Part shown: positions 33,667-43,570 of the stretch, piece by piece | Numbering within the stretch: position 1 is the first letter of the stretch | Layout: the number at the start of each line of letters is the position of its first letter | Translations under genes and position numbers: made by a program | The notes under the pieces: model-generated | The model's input: only the letters and a program-made list of their open reading frames with translations | The model's database searches: none | What the model was told of the DNA's origin: nothing | Assembly (NCBI GenBank): GCA_036525795.1 | Contig: DATCZS010000177.1 | Span: 1-51,203 of the forward strand | From: DATCZS01 sp036525795 | Lineage (GTDB): Bacteria > Actinomycetota > Acidimicrobiia > Spongiisociales > ZC4RG35 | Length of the DNA: 51,203 bases | Direction of reading: 5' to 3'

Positions 33667-34104
33667 TCATCTCTCATCTGTCCGGCCCAACGGCTCGCGC
33701 CACACCAGCGCCGTGCCGTCGAGCACCGTCACCGAGTCCTGGTTGGTGATCGCGGTGGACAGCGTGAAGATGGGCTTGTCCTCGCGGGCCTCGAGCACCA
33801 CCACGGTCGCGGTGATCACATCCCCCGGCGAGACCGGCGCCCGGAACGACCAGTTCACGTTCAGGAACACCGATCCAGGACCGGGGAGGTCCTCGGCCAC
33901 CAGCGCGTTGAGCAACGCCGAAGTGACGCCCCCCTGAACGATGATTCGCCCGAACCGGCTCCGCGCCGCGACGTCCTCGTCATAGTGCAAAGGGTTCCGG
34001 TCCCCGCTGATCTCGGTGAAGCGCACGATGTCCGCCGTTTCGATCACCCGGCTCCGAGAGGCCGAGTCACCCGGACGGATCGAAGAGGGATTCGTCTCCG
34101 CCAT
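33667..34104 (-). CDS. MaoC-like (R)-specific enoyl-CoA hydratase
   Basis: 145 residues forming a single hot-dog fold. The hydratase motif FTEISGDRNPLHYD (29-42) holds catalytic Asp35 and His40, followed by GRIIVQGGVTSALLNALV and the second-half WSFRAPVSPGDVI. It should hydrate trans-2-enoyl-CoA. It lies 45 nt downstream of the broken SDR gene on the same strand, a pairing often seen for hydratase/dehydrogenase operons. Confidence 0.85.
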   Translation of the reverse strand: MAETNPSSIRPGDSASRSRVIETADIVRFTEISGDRNPLHYDEDVAARSRFGRIIVQGGVTSALLNALVAEDLPGPGSVFLNVNWSFRAPVSPGDVITATVVVLEAREDKPIFTLSTAITNQDSVTVLDGTALVWREPLGRTDER

Positions 34105-34149
34105 CGAAGGAATGCTACGGACGCGCCGCCGCCCCGTGCGGTCACGGAC

Positions 34150-34855
34150 TCAGGAGCGCTGCTCGGCGATCGAGTTCCCGCCGTCGACCACGATGCACTG
34201 GCCCGTGACGTAGGCACCGGCCGGAGATGCCAGCCAGGCCACGGCTCCCGCCACCTCCTCAGGAGAACCGGATCGACCCGCCGGGGTTCTGGATCCCTCC
34301 GCGGCCTCGTCTGCGGTCTGGGACCCTGTGGCGATCCACCCGGGCGCCACCGCGTTGGCCGTGATGCCGTCGCGCCCGTAGTCGAGGGCGACCGGTGATG
34401 GCGATGACCCTGCCCCACCCGATGCGCTGCATGTGGGGGACCACGGCCCGTGACACCAGGAAGACCGAATCGAGGTTGCGGGCGATCGAAGCCCTCCAGG
34501 CGTCCGGCGACACACCGGCCAGCTGGCCCGCCTCGGGCGCACCGGACACGGTGACGCTCGTCATCCCGGCGTTGTTGACCAGGATGTCGATGCGGCCGAG
34601 CGTGTCGAGGGCCTGGCCGACGACACGTTCCACGTCGGCCTCGTCTGTCAGGTCACCCGGGGCCCCCTCGGCGGTGATCCCGCCGGCCCGGAGCTCCGAG
34701 GCGCGCTCTCCGGCCCGCCCGGTGGTGGAGGTGACGAACACGGCGGCGCCCAGCTCTCCGAGCAGACGGGCACAGGCGAAACCGATCCCCGACGGGGATC
34801 CCGCCCCGGTGATCAAGGCGGCCCGACCCTCCAGTGAGAACGCTGCGGCCTGCAC
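34150..34855 (-). pseudogene. SDR oxidoreductase gene with an internal deletion removing the active site
   Basis: The frame from a GTG at 34855 encodes a standard SDR: LITGAGSPSGIG near residue 14, LVNNAG at 92-97 and GRVIAIT at 148-154. It then loses frame at about 34388-34398. The family sequence resumes at once in another frame (ALDYGRDGITANAVAPGW, then QCIVVDGGNS) to the stop at 34150. About 30 residues between IAIT and ALDYG are missing; in SDRs that segment holds the catalytic Ser and Tyr-x-x-x-Lys. The lesion is a deletion, not just a base error, so no active enzyme can be made. Confidence 0.82.
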
Positions 34856-34934
34856 CGGCCCGATACTACGAAGACCCTCGGCGCCGTGAAGTCGGGCATC
34901 GGCTCGATCGACGTGAGCATCGCATCGAGATGCC

Positions 34935-37412
34935 ATGCTGGGCGACACCATGGCGCCCTCTCCCCCGATCCCGACCAGAGCCCGCGTGGTGGTGATCGGC
35001 GGGGGGATCATCGGAACCAGCGTCGCCTACCACCTGGCCTCGATGGGCTGGACCGATGTGGTGGTCTGCGAACGGGATCGTCTGACCTCGGGCACCACGT
35101 GGCACGCCGCCGGACTGATGGTCACCTTCGGTTCGATGTCGTCGACCTCCACCGAGATGCGGCGCTACACCAGGGAGCTGTACGCCCGGCTGGAAGCAGA
35201 GACCGGGCTCTCCACCGGCTTTGTGCCGATCGGGTTCATCGAACTGGCAACCGAGCCCGACCGGCTCGAGGAGTACCGGCGCGTATCCGCCCTCAACCGC
35301 CACCTGGGAGTGGAGGTCCACGAGATCTCCGCAACGGAGGTCGGCGATCTGTTTCCCCTTGCCCGCACCGACGACGTCCTGGCCGGCTTCTACGTCCCCG
35401 GAGACGGACGGGTCAACCCGGTCGACGCCACCATGTCGCTGGCGGCGGGAGCCCGGGCCAGGGGAGTGCGATTCCTGGAGGGAACCCCGGTGAAGGGCAT
35501 CCGCACAGACCGCGGTGCCGTGGTGGGCGTTCGCACCGAACACGGCGACATCGAGGCCGAGTACGTCGTCAACTGTGCCGGCATGTGGGCGCGCCAACTC
35601 GGAGAGGAGGCGGGGGTGACGGTCCCCCTCCAGGCCGCCGAGCATTACTACCTCATCACCGAGCAGATCCCGGGGATCGAGCGCACCTGGCCCGTGATCG
35701 AGGACCCGGCCTCATACGGCTACTACCGGGAGGAGGTGGGGGGTCTGATGATCGGGCTGTTCGAGCCCGAATGCGCCCCGTGGGGCGTGGACCGCATCCC
35801 CGAGGAGTTCTCCTTCGGCGAGATCCCGCCCGACTGGGACCGCATGGGGCCCTATCTCGAAAGGGCAATGGATCGTGTCCCGATCTCGCACGAGACCGGA
35901 ATCCGCAAACTCTTCTGCGGGCCCGAGAGCTTCACCCCCGACCTCGCCCCGGTGGTGGGAGAGGCCCCCGAGCTTCGAAACTACTTCGTGGCCGCCGGGC
36001 TGAACTCGATCGGCATTCTCACCGGCGGCGGGCTGGGCCGGGTGGTCGCCCACTGGATCGTGGAGGGATACCCGGACGTCGACGTGACCGGCATCAACAT
36101 CGACCGCCTCCATCCCTATCAGTCCGAACCGGGCTACCGCAGCGCTCGCACCGTGGAGTCTCTCGGCATGGTGTACCGGTGCCACTACCCCAACCGCTCG
36201 ATGACCACAGCCCGCAACGCCCGTCTCTCGCCCATCCACGCTCGCCTGGCGGAGCGCGGGGCGTTCTTCCGCGAGGTGAGCGGGTGGGAAGGGGCGGACT
36301 GGTACGCCCCGCCAGGGGTCGATCCCGCCGTCGAACAGCTGTCGTGGGGCCGGGAGAACTGGTTCCCGTACTGGCGGGCCGAGCACGAGGCCGCCCGGAC
36401 CGGCGTCGTCCTGATGGACATGTCGTTCATGTCGAAGTTCGTCGTCGACGGCCCTGATGCCGAGGCGCTGCTCGAACGCCTGTCTGCGGCACGGGTCGGC
36501 GAGCGATCGGAGACCATCACCTACACCCAATGGCTCAACGAGCGCGGGACCGTCGAAGCCGATCTCACCATCACGAAGCTGGCCGACGACCGCTTCTGGG
36601 TGGTTGCCACCGACACCGCCCACCGTCACGTCGAGGCGTGGATGCGCCGTCACATCGGCCCGGACGAGCGGGTGACGGTGACGGATGCCACTGCGGCCTA
36701 CGCCCAGATCAACGTCCAGGGGCCCCTTTCGCGCTCGCTCCTGCAGGCGGTGACCACGGCCGACCTCTCCAACGACGGCTTCCCCTTCCGGACCGCCCGA
36801 TGGATCGAGATCGGATCCGCCCCGGCGCTGTGCATCCGCATCACCTACGTCGGGGAACTGGGCTACGAGCTCTACGTCCCGGCGGAACACGCCGTCGGGG
36901 TCTACGACGCGCTCACCGCGGCCGGGGCGGGCGCGGGGCTTCGCCACGCCGGGCTCAAGGCGTTGGGCAGCTTGCGGATGGAGAAGGCGTACCGCGACTA
37001 CGGGCACGACATCGACAACACCGACTCGGTGATCGAGGCGGGCCTCGGCTTCGCCGTCGACCTCGACAAGCCGGGCGGGTTCGTCGGACGCGACGCGGTG
37101 CTCCTCGACCGCGCCGCCGGACCGCCCGCCAGGAGGCTCATCCAGGTGCTCATCACCGATCCCGCGCCGCTGATGTTCCACGGCGAGGTCGTCCACCGCG
37201 ACGGAGCAGCTGTCGGATACGTCCGATCGGCGTCGTACGGGTTCACCCTCGGCGGAGCGGTCGGGCTGGCGATGATCGATGCAGGCGAACCCGTGACGCC
37301 GGCGCATCTCGATTCGGGCACGTGGGAGGTCGACATCGCCGGGGTGCGCCACCCGGCGACGGCCTCGATCAGGCCTTTGTACGACCCGCGTTCCGAGCGC
37401 GTTCGCATGTGA
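34935..37412 (+). CDS. dimethylglycine/sarcosine-dehydrogenase-like FAD enzyme with GcvT domain
   Basis: 825 residues in the order DAO-type FAD domain (about 17-380), FAO_M linker (about 385-440), GcvT aminomethyltransferase domain (about 445-715) and GcvT C-terminal barrel (about 725-815). The dinucleotide loop is VVIGGGIIGTSVAYHL (19-34), and TTWHAAGL has His57 at the position that binds FAD covalently in mammalian DMGDH. It should oxidatively demethylate an N-methylated amine and pass the one-carbon unit to tetrahydrofolate. The start is the ATG at 34935 or 34950; neither has a strong ribosome site. Confidence 0.87.
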   Translation: MLGDTMAPSPPIPTRARVVVIGGGIIGTSVAYHLASMGWTDVVVCERDRLTSGTTWHAAGLMVTFGSMSSTSTEMRRYTRELYARLEAETGLSTGFVPIGFIELATEPDRLEEYRRVSALNRHLGVEVHEISATEVGDLFPLARTDDVLAGFYVPGDGRVNPVDATMSLAAGARARGVRFLEGTPVKGIRTDRGAVVGVRTEHGDIEAEYVVNCAGMWARQLGEEAGVTVPLQAAEHYYLITEQIPGIERTWPVIEDPASYGYYREEVGGLMIGLFEPECAPWGVDRIPEEFSFGEIPPDWDRMGPYLERAMDRVPISHETGIRKLFCGPESFTPDLAPVVGEAPELRNYFVAAGLNSIGILTGGGLGRVVAHWIVEGYPDVDVTGINIDRLHPYQSEPGYRSARTVESLGMVYRCHYPNRSMTTARNARLSPIHARLAERGAFFREVSGWEGADWYAPPGVDPAVEQLSWGRENWFPYWRAEHEAARTGVVLMDMSFMSKFVVDGPDAEALLERLSAARVGERSETITYTQWLNERGTVEADLTITKLADDRFWVVATDTAHRHVEAWMRRHIGPDERVTVTDATAAYAQINVQGPLSRSLLQAVTTADLSNDGFPFRTARWIEIGSAPALCIRITYVGELGYELYVPAEHAVGVYDALTAAGAGAGLRHAGLKALGSLRMEKAYRDYGHDIDNTDSVIEAGLGFAVDLDKPGGFVGRDAVLLDRAAGPPARRLIQVLITDPAPLMFHGEVVHRDGAAVGYVRSASYGFTLGGAVGLAMIDAGEPVTPAHLDSGTWEVDIAGVRHPATASIRPLYDPRSERVRM

Positions 37413-37413
37413 G

Positions 37414-37437
37414 GCCACCCGCCTGCCCGCGGGTGGC
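37414..37437. terminator. 9-bp stem-loop between convergent genes
   Basis: GCCACCCGC (37414-37422) and GCGGGTGGC (37429-37437) are perfect complements around a 6-nt loop, wholly within the 27-nt gap between two converging stops. A bidirectional terminator without a T-tract is the simplest reading. Confidence 0.75.
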
Positions 37438-37439
37438 TG

Positions 37440-40400
37440 TCAGATCCCGTGGCGCCGGATGCGGGCCACCTCCGGGCGCTGCTCGAAATGCACCCGGTAC
37501 TGCGCCGGGACGATGTGCGTCACCCACCGGTCGACTTCCCGGGCTGCCGCTCTCCACGCCTCGGCCGGGTCGTCGCCGCATGCCCCGATGACCCGCGCCC
37601 TGAGATCGAGCACCTGAGGTGTGCTGAAGAACCGGGCGACCGCCGCCGACAGCGGCTCCATCCCCACCGCCTCCTCGGCCAATGCCCGCGCCTCGGGGAG
37701 TTGTCCGCGTGCCAGGGCCACTTCGGCAGAGAGCACCGACGCCGCCTGGCGCTCACCTGCCCCGGTCCAGCTTCCCGAGACCGACCGCAACTCGTCGACG
37801 GCCTGCTGCACCCGTGCGAAGTCACCCTCGAGCAGCGCCAACCGACCGTCGGTGACGTTCAGATAGGAGCCGGTCACATCGAGCGTCTCGTGCTGTCGGG
37901 CGATTGCAGCGCCCTCGTCGAGCACCGACCGGGCCGCTTCGAGTCGACCCTGCTCGAGCAGGATCGCTGCGACGGCGTTGCGGAACATCACCCGGGGCGG
38001 CTGGAACTCCCCGTCGTCGATCATCTCCACACCGAGCCTCGCCTCGGCCAGAGCCTCGTCCCAGGCTCCCAGCCAGCGGAGAGCCCGGTACCCCAGGGCA
38101 TAGTGGAAGTAGGCCGTGTTGTGACGATGCCCGCGGGGCACCGTCTCTTCATAGGTGGCTCGAAGCCAGCCGAGCAGTTCACCGATTCGCTGGGAGGACT
38201 CCCACGACTCGACCATCCCCATCACCGACAGGAGCCACGACCACTCGTTGCCACTGCGGCGGGCCAATCGGCGAGCGTCTTCGTAGTGGAGATCCGCCTC
38301 CTGAACGGCTCCGGAGGCAGCACAGGCGTAGGCCTTCCATTGGCTGCTCTGACCTTCGAGTTCGATCGAGCCGATCTCCCGCGCCACGGCGCAGGCCTCC
38401 TCGGCCAGCTCGATGACCAGGCCGAAGTCGCCGTCTTCGATGGCGATACCGGCCGTGCGCAGCAACGCCTGGGCCACCATCCCCGTATCGCCGAGGCGTC
38501 GCGCCGCCTCCACCGCGCGATCGGACCAGCGCCGGGCTTCCGGGAGATCCGACGCCATGGCGTGAGCCCTCGACAGCTGGCCCAATGCTGCGGCGTGTTC
38601 GGCCCACAGGCCGTGCGCCTCGAGCAGTTCGATCGCCTCGGTCAGCGACTCGATCGCCCGCCCCGGCGCGTACTGCGACGCATGGTGAACGGCCAGCATC
38701 CGGAGGAGGCGTCCCCGCGCGGCGCCATCCCGGCGTTCGGCGGCTTCCGCCAGTGCCACATCCAGCGCCGAGCGGGCCGTCAGGTAGTCGCCCTTCACCT
38801 CGACTTCTGCTGCGGCCACCAGCGCGGCGAGACGGAGATCCGGATCTCCGACGTCAGAGGCGATCGCACGCATGCCGGCGACCGCCTCCCCCGCCTCGTC
38901 CAGCGCGCCCCGTCGGAGCCCCACCGTGGCGGCAAGCCGGAAGAGCTCGAATCGCTCACGCGGGTGGGCCGCCAGCTCCAACCCGCGGTTCAGCAGGGAT
39001 GTGGCGGCATCGTTGGCGTACTCGCTCACGGCGCGGGCCGCCGCCTTCCCGTAGTAGCGCACGGCCCGCTCTACCTCGCCCGCCTCGTCCCAATGCCGCG
39101 CAAGCTCGGCCGACCGAAGTTCGAGTTCGTCTCCGTGCACCGATTCGATGCCGGCCGCAGCGAGTCCGTGGAGGTGCCGCCGCTTCTTTCGGAGCATTCC
39201 CCCGTAGGCCGCCTCCTGGGTGAGGACGTGTTTGAAGGCATGCATCCCGTCACCGGGTTCGGCGAGGAGGAACCCTCGCCCCGTCAACAGGTCCAGCGAG
39301 TCGAGGCCGGAATCGACCACACGACGAAGCACAGGCTCTTCGAAGGTGCGACCGAGCACCGACGCGGCCTGGAGGAGATCTTTGGCCTGATCGGGAAGCC
39401 GGTCGATGCGGGCCGCGATCAGCCCCTCCAACGTCTCGGGGAGCGGGACCTCATCGCTGTCGCGGGTGGCGTGCCACTCTCCCGACCTCAGCTCGAGCAC
39501 ACCGGTGTCGATCAAGCCGCGAAGCAGCTCCTCCATGAAGAACGGATTCCCCTGCGCCTTGTCGAGAACCGCCGCACGCAAACCGGGCGGGATTCGGTCC
39601 AGCTCGAGAAAGGCTCGCACGAGCTCGGCACTGTGGTCCGGATCGAGCGGGCTCAGCTCGATCGCGTCGGCCCCCATCCGCCCGGTGAGCTCCCCACCTT
39701 CCGGGCGGCTGTTGACGATCACCAGGACCTGGGCCTCATCCGCTACCCGGCAGAGTGCCTCGACGACGTCCAGGCTGGGGACGTCGGCCCAGTGGAGATC
39801 CTCCACCGCCACCACCACCGGAGCCGCCGCCACGACGAGTCGGCGCACCCCCGCCACCACCTCACGGTGCCGTGCCTCCGCGTCCAGCCCCGACACACGG
39901 TCAAACAGGTCATCAGTCGCCGATCGATCGAGCTGAACGAGGAACTCGCGGACTGCCAGGTACGGCGTGGTGGAGCCGAACGAGAGGGCGTGACCCTCCA
40001 GCCAGAGCAGTCCGGCGGCGGTGGCTCTCAGACGCGCCTCCCCCAGGAGCCTGCTCTTGCCGAGCCCGGCCTCGCCCACGATCGAGATCGAGCCTCCCCG
40101 GCCCGACTCGAGGGTGGACAGAGCCCGCTCGAGACGCGCCAGCTCTTGATCACGGCCAACCAGCGGGGCGTCGAGGCCCTCCACTCCGCGGACGGTGCGG
40201 GTCACACCTCGGTCGGCGACCGCCCGGTAGAGCGGCACCGGCTCCGGTTTTCCCTTCAAGGCGAACCTGCCGGCCTCCTCGATCTCGAAGTATGGGCCAA
40301 CCAGGCGACGGACCGCGTCGCTGATGAACACCGTCCCGGGCTCGGCGGAGGCCTCGACGCGCTGCGCCACATTCACCGCGTCGCCGATCGCGGTGTACTC

Positions 40401-40829
40401 CATCCTCGCGTCCGACCCGACCGCCCCGACCACCACCCGGCCCGTGTTCAGTCCGATACGGACGTCGAGATCGACGTCGGTCAGCTGCGCGGCGTAGACG
40501 CCGGTGGCGTCCCGGATCTCCAGCGCGGCGTGCACGGCTCTTCTGGCATGGTCTTCGTGGGCGAGCGGCGCACCGAACAACGCCAGCATCCCGTCGCCGA
40601 GGAACTTGTCGACGGTGCCTTCATAGCGGTGAACGGCGTCGACCCAGCGGGCGAACAGCCCGTTGAGCAGATCGACCACGTCCTCGGGATCGAGCCGGTC
40701 GGCCATCGCCGTGGAGCCCACGACATCGGCGAACATCACCGTCACCGACTTGCGCTCCCCCTCGATCTCCGATCTCCCCGCCAGGACCCGCTCGGCCAGG
40801 TGGCGCGGGAGGAGAGGGGTCTCGCTCAT
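37440..40829 (-). CDS. class III adenylate cyclase fused to AAA ATPase and TPR-like region
   Basis: 1129 residues. The N-terminal cyclase domain (about 25-205) has metal Asp35 (FADVVGST) and Asp79 (KFLGDG), ATP-selecting Lys75 and Asp150 (TAIGDAVN), and transition-state Asn153 and Arg157, so it looks active and specific for ATP. Then come a P-loop ATPase with Walker A GEAGLGKS (252-259) and Walker B VAVEDLHWAD, and a long Ala/Leu-rich helical region (about 560-1110) resembling TPRs. This is the common actinobacterial cytosolic cyclase-STAND architecture. The ligand is unknown; it probably senses through the repeats and makes cAMP. Weak ribosome site. Confidence 0.9.
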   Translation of the reverse strand: MSETPLLPRHLAERVLAGRSEIEGERKSVTVMFADVVGSTAMADRLDPEDVVDLLNGLFARWVDAVHRYEGTVDKFLGDGMLALFGAPLAHEDHARRAVHAALEIRDATGVYAAQLTDVDLDVRIGLNTGRVVVGAVGSDARMEYTAIGDAVNVAQRVEASAEPGTVFISDAVRRLVGPYFEIEEAGRFALKGKPEPVPLYRAVADRGVTRTVRGVEGLDAPLVGRDQELARLERALSTLESGRGGSISIVGEAGLGKSRLLGEARLRATAAGLLWLEGHALSFGSTTPYLAVREFLVQLDRSATDDLFDRVSGLDAEARHREVVAGVRRLVVAAAPVVVAVEDLHWADVPSLDVVEALCRVADEAQVLVIVNSRPEGGELTGRMGADAIELSPLDPDHSAELVRAFLELDRIPPGLRAAVLDKAQGNPFFMEELLRGLIDTGVLELRSGEWHATRDSDEVPLPETLEGLIAARIDRLPDQAKDLLQAASVLGRTFEEPVLRRVVDSGLDSLDLLTGRGFLLAEPGDGMHAFKHVLTQEAAYGGMLRKKRRHLHGLAAAGIESVHGDELELRSAELARHWDEAGEVERAVRYYGKAAARAVSEYANDAATSLLNRGLELAAHPRERFELFRLAATVGLRRGALDEAGEAVAGMRAIASDVGDPDLRLAALVAAAEVEVKGDYLTARSALDVALAEAAERRDGAARGRLLRMLAVHHASQYAPGRAIESLTEAIELLEAHGLWAEHAAALGQLSRAHAMASDLPEARRWSDRAVEAARRLGDTGMVAQALLRTAGIAIEDGDFGLVIELAEEACAVAREIGSIELEGQSSQWKAYACAASGAVQEADLHYEDARRLARRSGNEWSWLLSVMGMVESWESSQRIGELLGWLRATYEETVPRGHRHNTAYFHYALGYRALRWLGAWDEALAEARLGVEMIDDGEFQPPRVMFRNAVAAILLEQGRLEAARSVLDEGAAIARQHETLDVTGSYLNVTDGRLALLEGDFARVQQAVDELRSVSGSWTGAGERQAASVLSAEVALARGQLPEARALAEEAVGMEPLSAAVARFFSTPQVLDLRARVIGACGDDPAEAWRAAAREVDRWVTHIVPAQYRVHFEQRPEVARIRRHGI

Positions 40830-40881
40830 GCCGACACGCTGCGCCGAGGCCTCGGACCGGGGTACGCCACGATCCCGGCGC

Positions 40882-41808
40882 TCAACCCTCGATCGTACGG
40901 AGCCACGGCGGTGGAGGGGCTTCGATACGACCGAGCTTCGACGGAACAGGCCCGAAGCGATCCGCGTCGTGCATCTGCCAGTCCCGCCATGCCTCGGTCA
41001 GTTCTTCCCGGTTGCGTGCGACGAAGTTCCACCACATCTGGATCTGCTCGCCGAGGGGGACTCCGCCGAGGAGCATCACCGTCCCGGGTCCTTCGGTCTC
41101 GATGGGAAGCTGTTCCACCCCCACCGGGACGAGGCCGAGCCATCCCGGCTCCACGATGGCGTCGCCCACCTTGACCGGCCGGTCCACCGGAACCAGGCAG
41201 TGTTCGAACGAGCGATCCATCGGGATCTCGACGGCTCCTCCCCGCAGCCGGAGCTCTGCTCCCACCAGAGGAGAGTCGACCGCGGCAGGGGAGTGGGCTC
41301 CCGCCAGCGAACCGACCAGCACCGTGGCGTCCGCTCCCGGAAGCGCCGATTCGGGGAGCTCGGCGTGGTGTTCGAATCGTGACGATCCGTGTCGGGTGCG
41401 CTCCGGCTGGGCGATCCACATCTGAACACCTCGCAGCCCGGGTCTCGTGCCCAGCTCGCTGTGGGCGATCCCGCGACCGGCCGTCATCAGATTCAGCTGC
41501 CCCGGCTTGATCAGCTGTTCGGTGCCGAGCGAGTCACCGTGCAGCGCCTCCCCTTCGAACAGCCAGGTCACGGTGGACAGCCCGATGTGGGGATGGGGCC
41601 CGATCTCGAGTGGAGCGGGTTCGTCGGAATCGGGGGGGATCATCAGATCGACGAAGCACCAGGCGCCGACGGTGCGGCGGCCCTTGGTGGGGAGGACGCG
41701 CACGATGTCCATGCCGCCGACCGAGGTCGCGCGACCCTCCCGAACCTCGATCGCATCGAGGAGTTCGTCGCCATCTGTCAGGTCCCTGGGCTGTATCGGC
41801 CCACTCAC
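40882..41808 (-). CDS. pirin-family bicupin protein
   Basis: 308 residues of the pirin family. The N-terminal cupin has the metal site GPHPHIGLSTVTW, with the later His in ALHGDSLG and Glu in HSELGT. The C-terminal cupin includes MLLGGVPLGEQIQMWWNFV. Pirins bind iron and can oxidise flavonols or act as redox cofactors; the role here is unknown. The GTG start (41808) has GGGAGG about 6 nt upstream. Confidence 0.87.
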   Translation of the reverse strand: MSGPIQPRDLTDGDELLDAIEVREGRATSVGGMDIVRVLPTKGRRTVGAWCFVDLMIPPDSDEPAPLEIGPHPHIGLSTVTWLFEGEALHGDSLGTEQLIKPGQLNLMTAGRGIAHSELGTRPGLRGVQMWIAQPERTRHGSSRFEHHAELPESALPGADATVLVGSLAGAHSPAAVDSPLVGAELRLRGGAVEIPMDRSFEHCLVPVDRPVKVGDAIVEPGWLGLVPVGVEQLPIETEGPGTVMLLGGVPLGEQIQMWWNFVARNREELTEAWRDWQMHDADRFGPVPSKLGRIEAPPPPWLRTIEG

Positions 41809-41976
41809 GGCACCTCCCGTTGCAGCCTGCGAGAACCCTACCGAGCCGCCCGACTCCGGGGAAGACCCGGCCTTCTCGGGCCATTGCACGGATCCCGCCC
41901 CGGCACGGGCTATGTTCTCGGCACATCACACCGCGCAGAACGCAGCGAAACGAGCTCCATGCGGGGGGGCGAACCC

Positions 41977-42891
41977 ATGGGCAGACGTAGCGAAACATGG
42001 CGAGGCTGGCTTCGCTACTGGCGAGCCCCCGAATCCGACGCAGCGCTCCACTACGACCTGCGCGGCGAACGCACCATGTCCGCCTGGATCGACACCCCGC
42101 TCGCCAACATGGGCTTCTGGGAGGGGCTGGATCCGGCCGACCCCGGCGCGATCGAACACGCCAACTCGGCACTGTTCGACCTCGTCGCAGACGAGGCCCA
42201 GGTCGCTCCCGGTGATCGGGTCCTCGATGTCGGAGCCGGGTTTGCCGTCAACGCCATCCGAATGGCGGACCGGCGGGGCGCCCGCGTCACCGGCGTGAAC
42301 GTCTCGGGAGTCCAGACCGACATCGGCATTCGACTCGTTCACGAGGCGGGGATGGAGGACGAGATCGAACTGGTGGTGGGCGATGCCACGTCGCTGCCCA
42401 TACCGGACGGCACGATCGACCGGGTCGTTTCGGTCGAAGCCGCCTTCCACTTCTCGAGCCGCGACCGGTTCTTCGCCGAGGCCTTCCGGGTGCTGCGTCC
42501 GGGAGGCACGCTTGCCCTTGTCGACCTGGTCCCGCTGCCGCCCGCCGGACCCGTCCAGCGCGCCGCCGCCAGGCTGCTTTCCCGGGCCCTCGCCATCCCG
42601 GCGGCGAACTTCTACGGAATCGACGAGTACATGTCGCGGGTGGCCGGCGCCGGATTCGAGGATGTCCGGGCCCAATCGATCATCGACCACACCTACACCC
42701 CCTTCCGCCGCTGGATCGGACGCACCATCACCCGCCAGATGCGCGGCAAGCATCCGCTGTTTGCGCTGCCCTCGATGGTCTACCTGGCCTACCCGGTCGA
42801 CTACATCAGGCTCAGCGCCACCCGTCCCCCCGCACCCCCCGCCACCGGTGATCTCACCGACGATCGAGCACCCGAAAGGAGCCGAGCATGA
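41977..42891 (+). CDS. class I SAM-dependent methyltransferase
   Basis: 304 residues. Motif I is VLDVGAGFA (82-90), with the acidic strand VTGVNVS, motif post-I DATSLPIPDGTIDRVVSVEAAFHF and LRPGGTLALVDLV. The C-terminal part (about 200-285) includes FYGIDEYMSRVAGAGFEDV, as in small-molecule C/O/N-methyltransferases. The ATG at 41977 is preferred (a G-rich site lies upstream); 41959 is possible. It overlaps the next membrane-protein gene by 4 nt, so the pair is translated together. Confidence 0.83.
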   Translation: MGRRSETWRGWLRYWRAPESDAALHYDLRGERTMSAWIDTPLANMGFWEGLDPADPGAIEHANSALFDLVADEAQVAPGDRVLDVGAGFAVNAIRMADRRGARVTGVNVSGVQTDIGIRLVHEAGMEDEIELVVGDATSLPIPDGTIDRVVSVEAAFHFSSRDRFFAEAFRVLRPGGTLALVDLVPLPPAGPVQRAAARLLSRALAIPAANFYGIDEYMSRVAGAGFEDVRAQSIIDHTYTPFRRWIGRTITRQMRGKHPLFALPSMVYLAYPVDYIRLSATRPPAPPATGDLTDDRAPERSRA

Positions 42892-43535
42892 ACATGCGCA
42901 CCGGACGCCCCATCGGCGAGCGTCCACGGGACTGGTTCTTCATCGTGGCGTTTGGCGCCTTCATCGTGACCTCGATCGTCACCGACACGGTGAACGGGCT
43001 CAACGGTGCCCTCGATCCCGCCAGCCCCTACCTGATCGAACGGTGGATCTACGACACCTACGCCAGGGTGGCCGACCCGCTCCTGGTCCTCAACCCGCCG
43101 CAGGTCAGGGTGTCCGCCTGGATCTCGGCCTTCGTCTGGTTGCCGCTCTACGTCCTGTTCCTGCTGGGGTTCATCCGCGGATGGAATCGCATCCGACCCT
43201 TCGGCCTGGTCTACGGAGGGGCTCTGACCCACGGAATGATCACCTACATGGCCGAGGGGGTCTTTGGGCGGATGGCCACCGAAGGGTGGGCAGATCCCGC
43301 CCTCTGCCCGGGATGCGTCGAACCCAACACCCTCTTCTACCTCACGGCGAACCTTCCTTACCTCATCGTTCCGGCCCTGATGATCATCCGGATGTGGCGC
43401 AACGACCCGTTCGGCTCGCCGCCGGAGCCGGAACCCTCTCCCCAGCAGGTCGTCGTGGACCTACGAGGGGACGAACCGGTGGTCCGGATCGGCGAGCAGG
43501 AGGTCCCGGCTCAGGTCATCGGCATTCAGCGGTAG
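42888..43535 (+). CDS. four-helix EXPERA/TMEM97-like membrane protein
   Basis: 215 residues with four hydrophobic helices (about 16-34, 78-98, 104-124, 148-168) and a polar C-terminal tail. The loop YARVADPLLVLNPPQVR before helix 2, the acidic residue after helix 3 (YMAEG) and the overall size resemble EXPERA proteins (TMEM97, emopamil-binding protein), which handle sterols or similar lipids in eukaryotes. This is a pattern-based assignment. Coupled by ATGA overlap to the methyltransferase. Confidence 0.5.
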   Translation: MNMRTGRPIGERPRDWFFIVAFGAFIVTSIVTDTVNGLNGALDPASPYLIERWIYDTYARVADPLLVLNPPQVRVSAWISAFVWLPLYVLFLLGFIRGWNRIRPFGLVYGGALTHGMITYMAEGVFGRMATEGWADPALCPGCVEPNTLFYLTANLPYLIVPALMIIRMWRNDPFGSPPEPEPSPQQVVVDLRGDEPVVRIGEQEVPAQVIGIQR

Positions 43536-43570
43536 CTCAAGTCTGACGGCCGTATTTCCGATGCAATGCC

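Noticed and set aside
37449..41174. Very long open frame (about 1240 codons) opposite the cyclase-ATPase gene, and similar long frames opposite 12755-14383 and 30314-31783
   Set aside because: These are antisense shadows caused by high GC. The translations are rich in Arg/Gly/Pro/His with no domain motifs, while the other strand has complete, motif-bearing genes.
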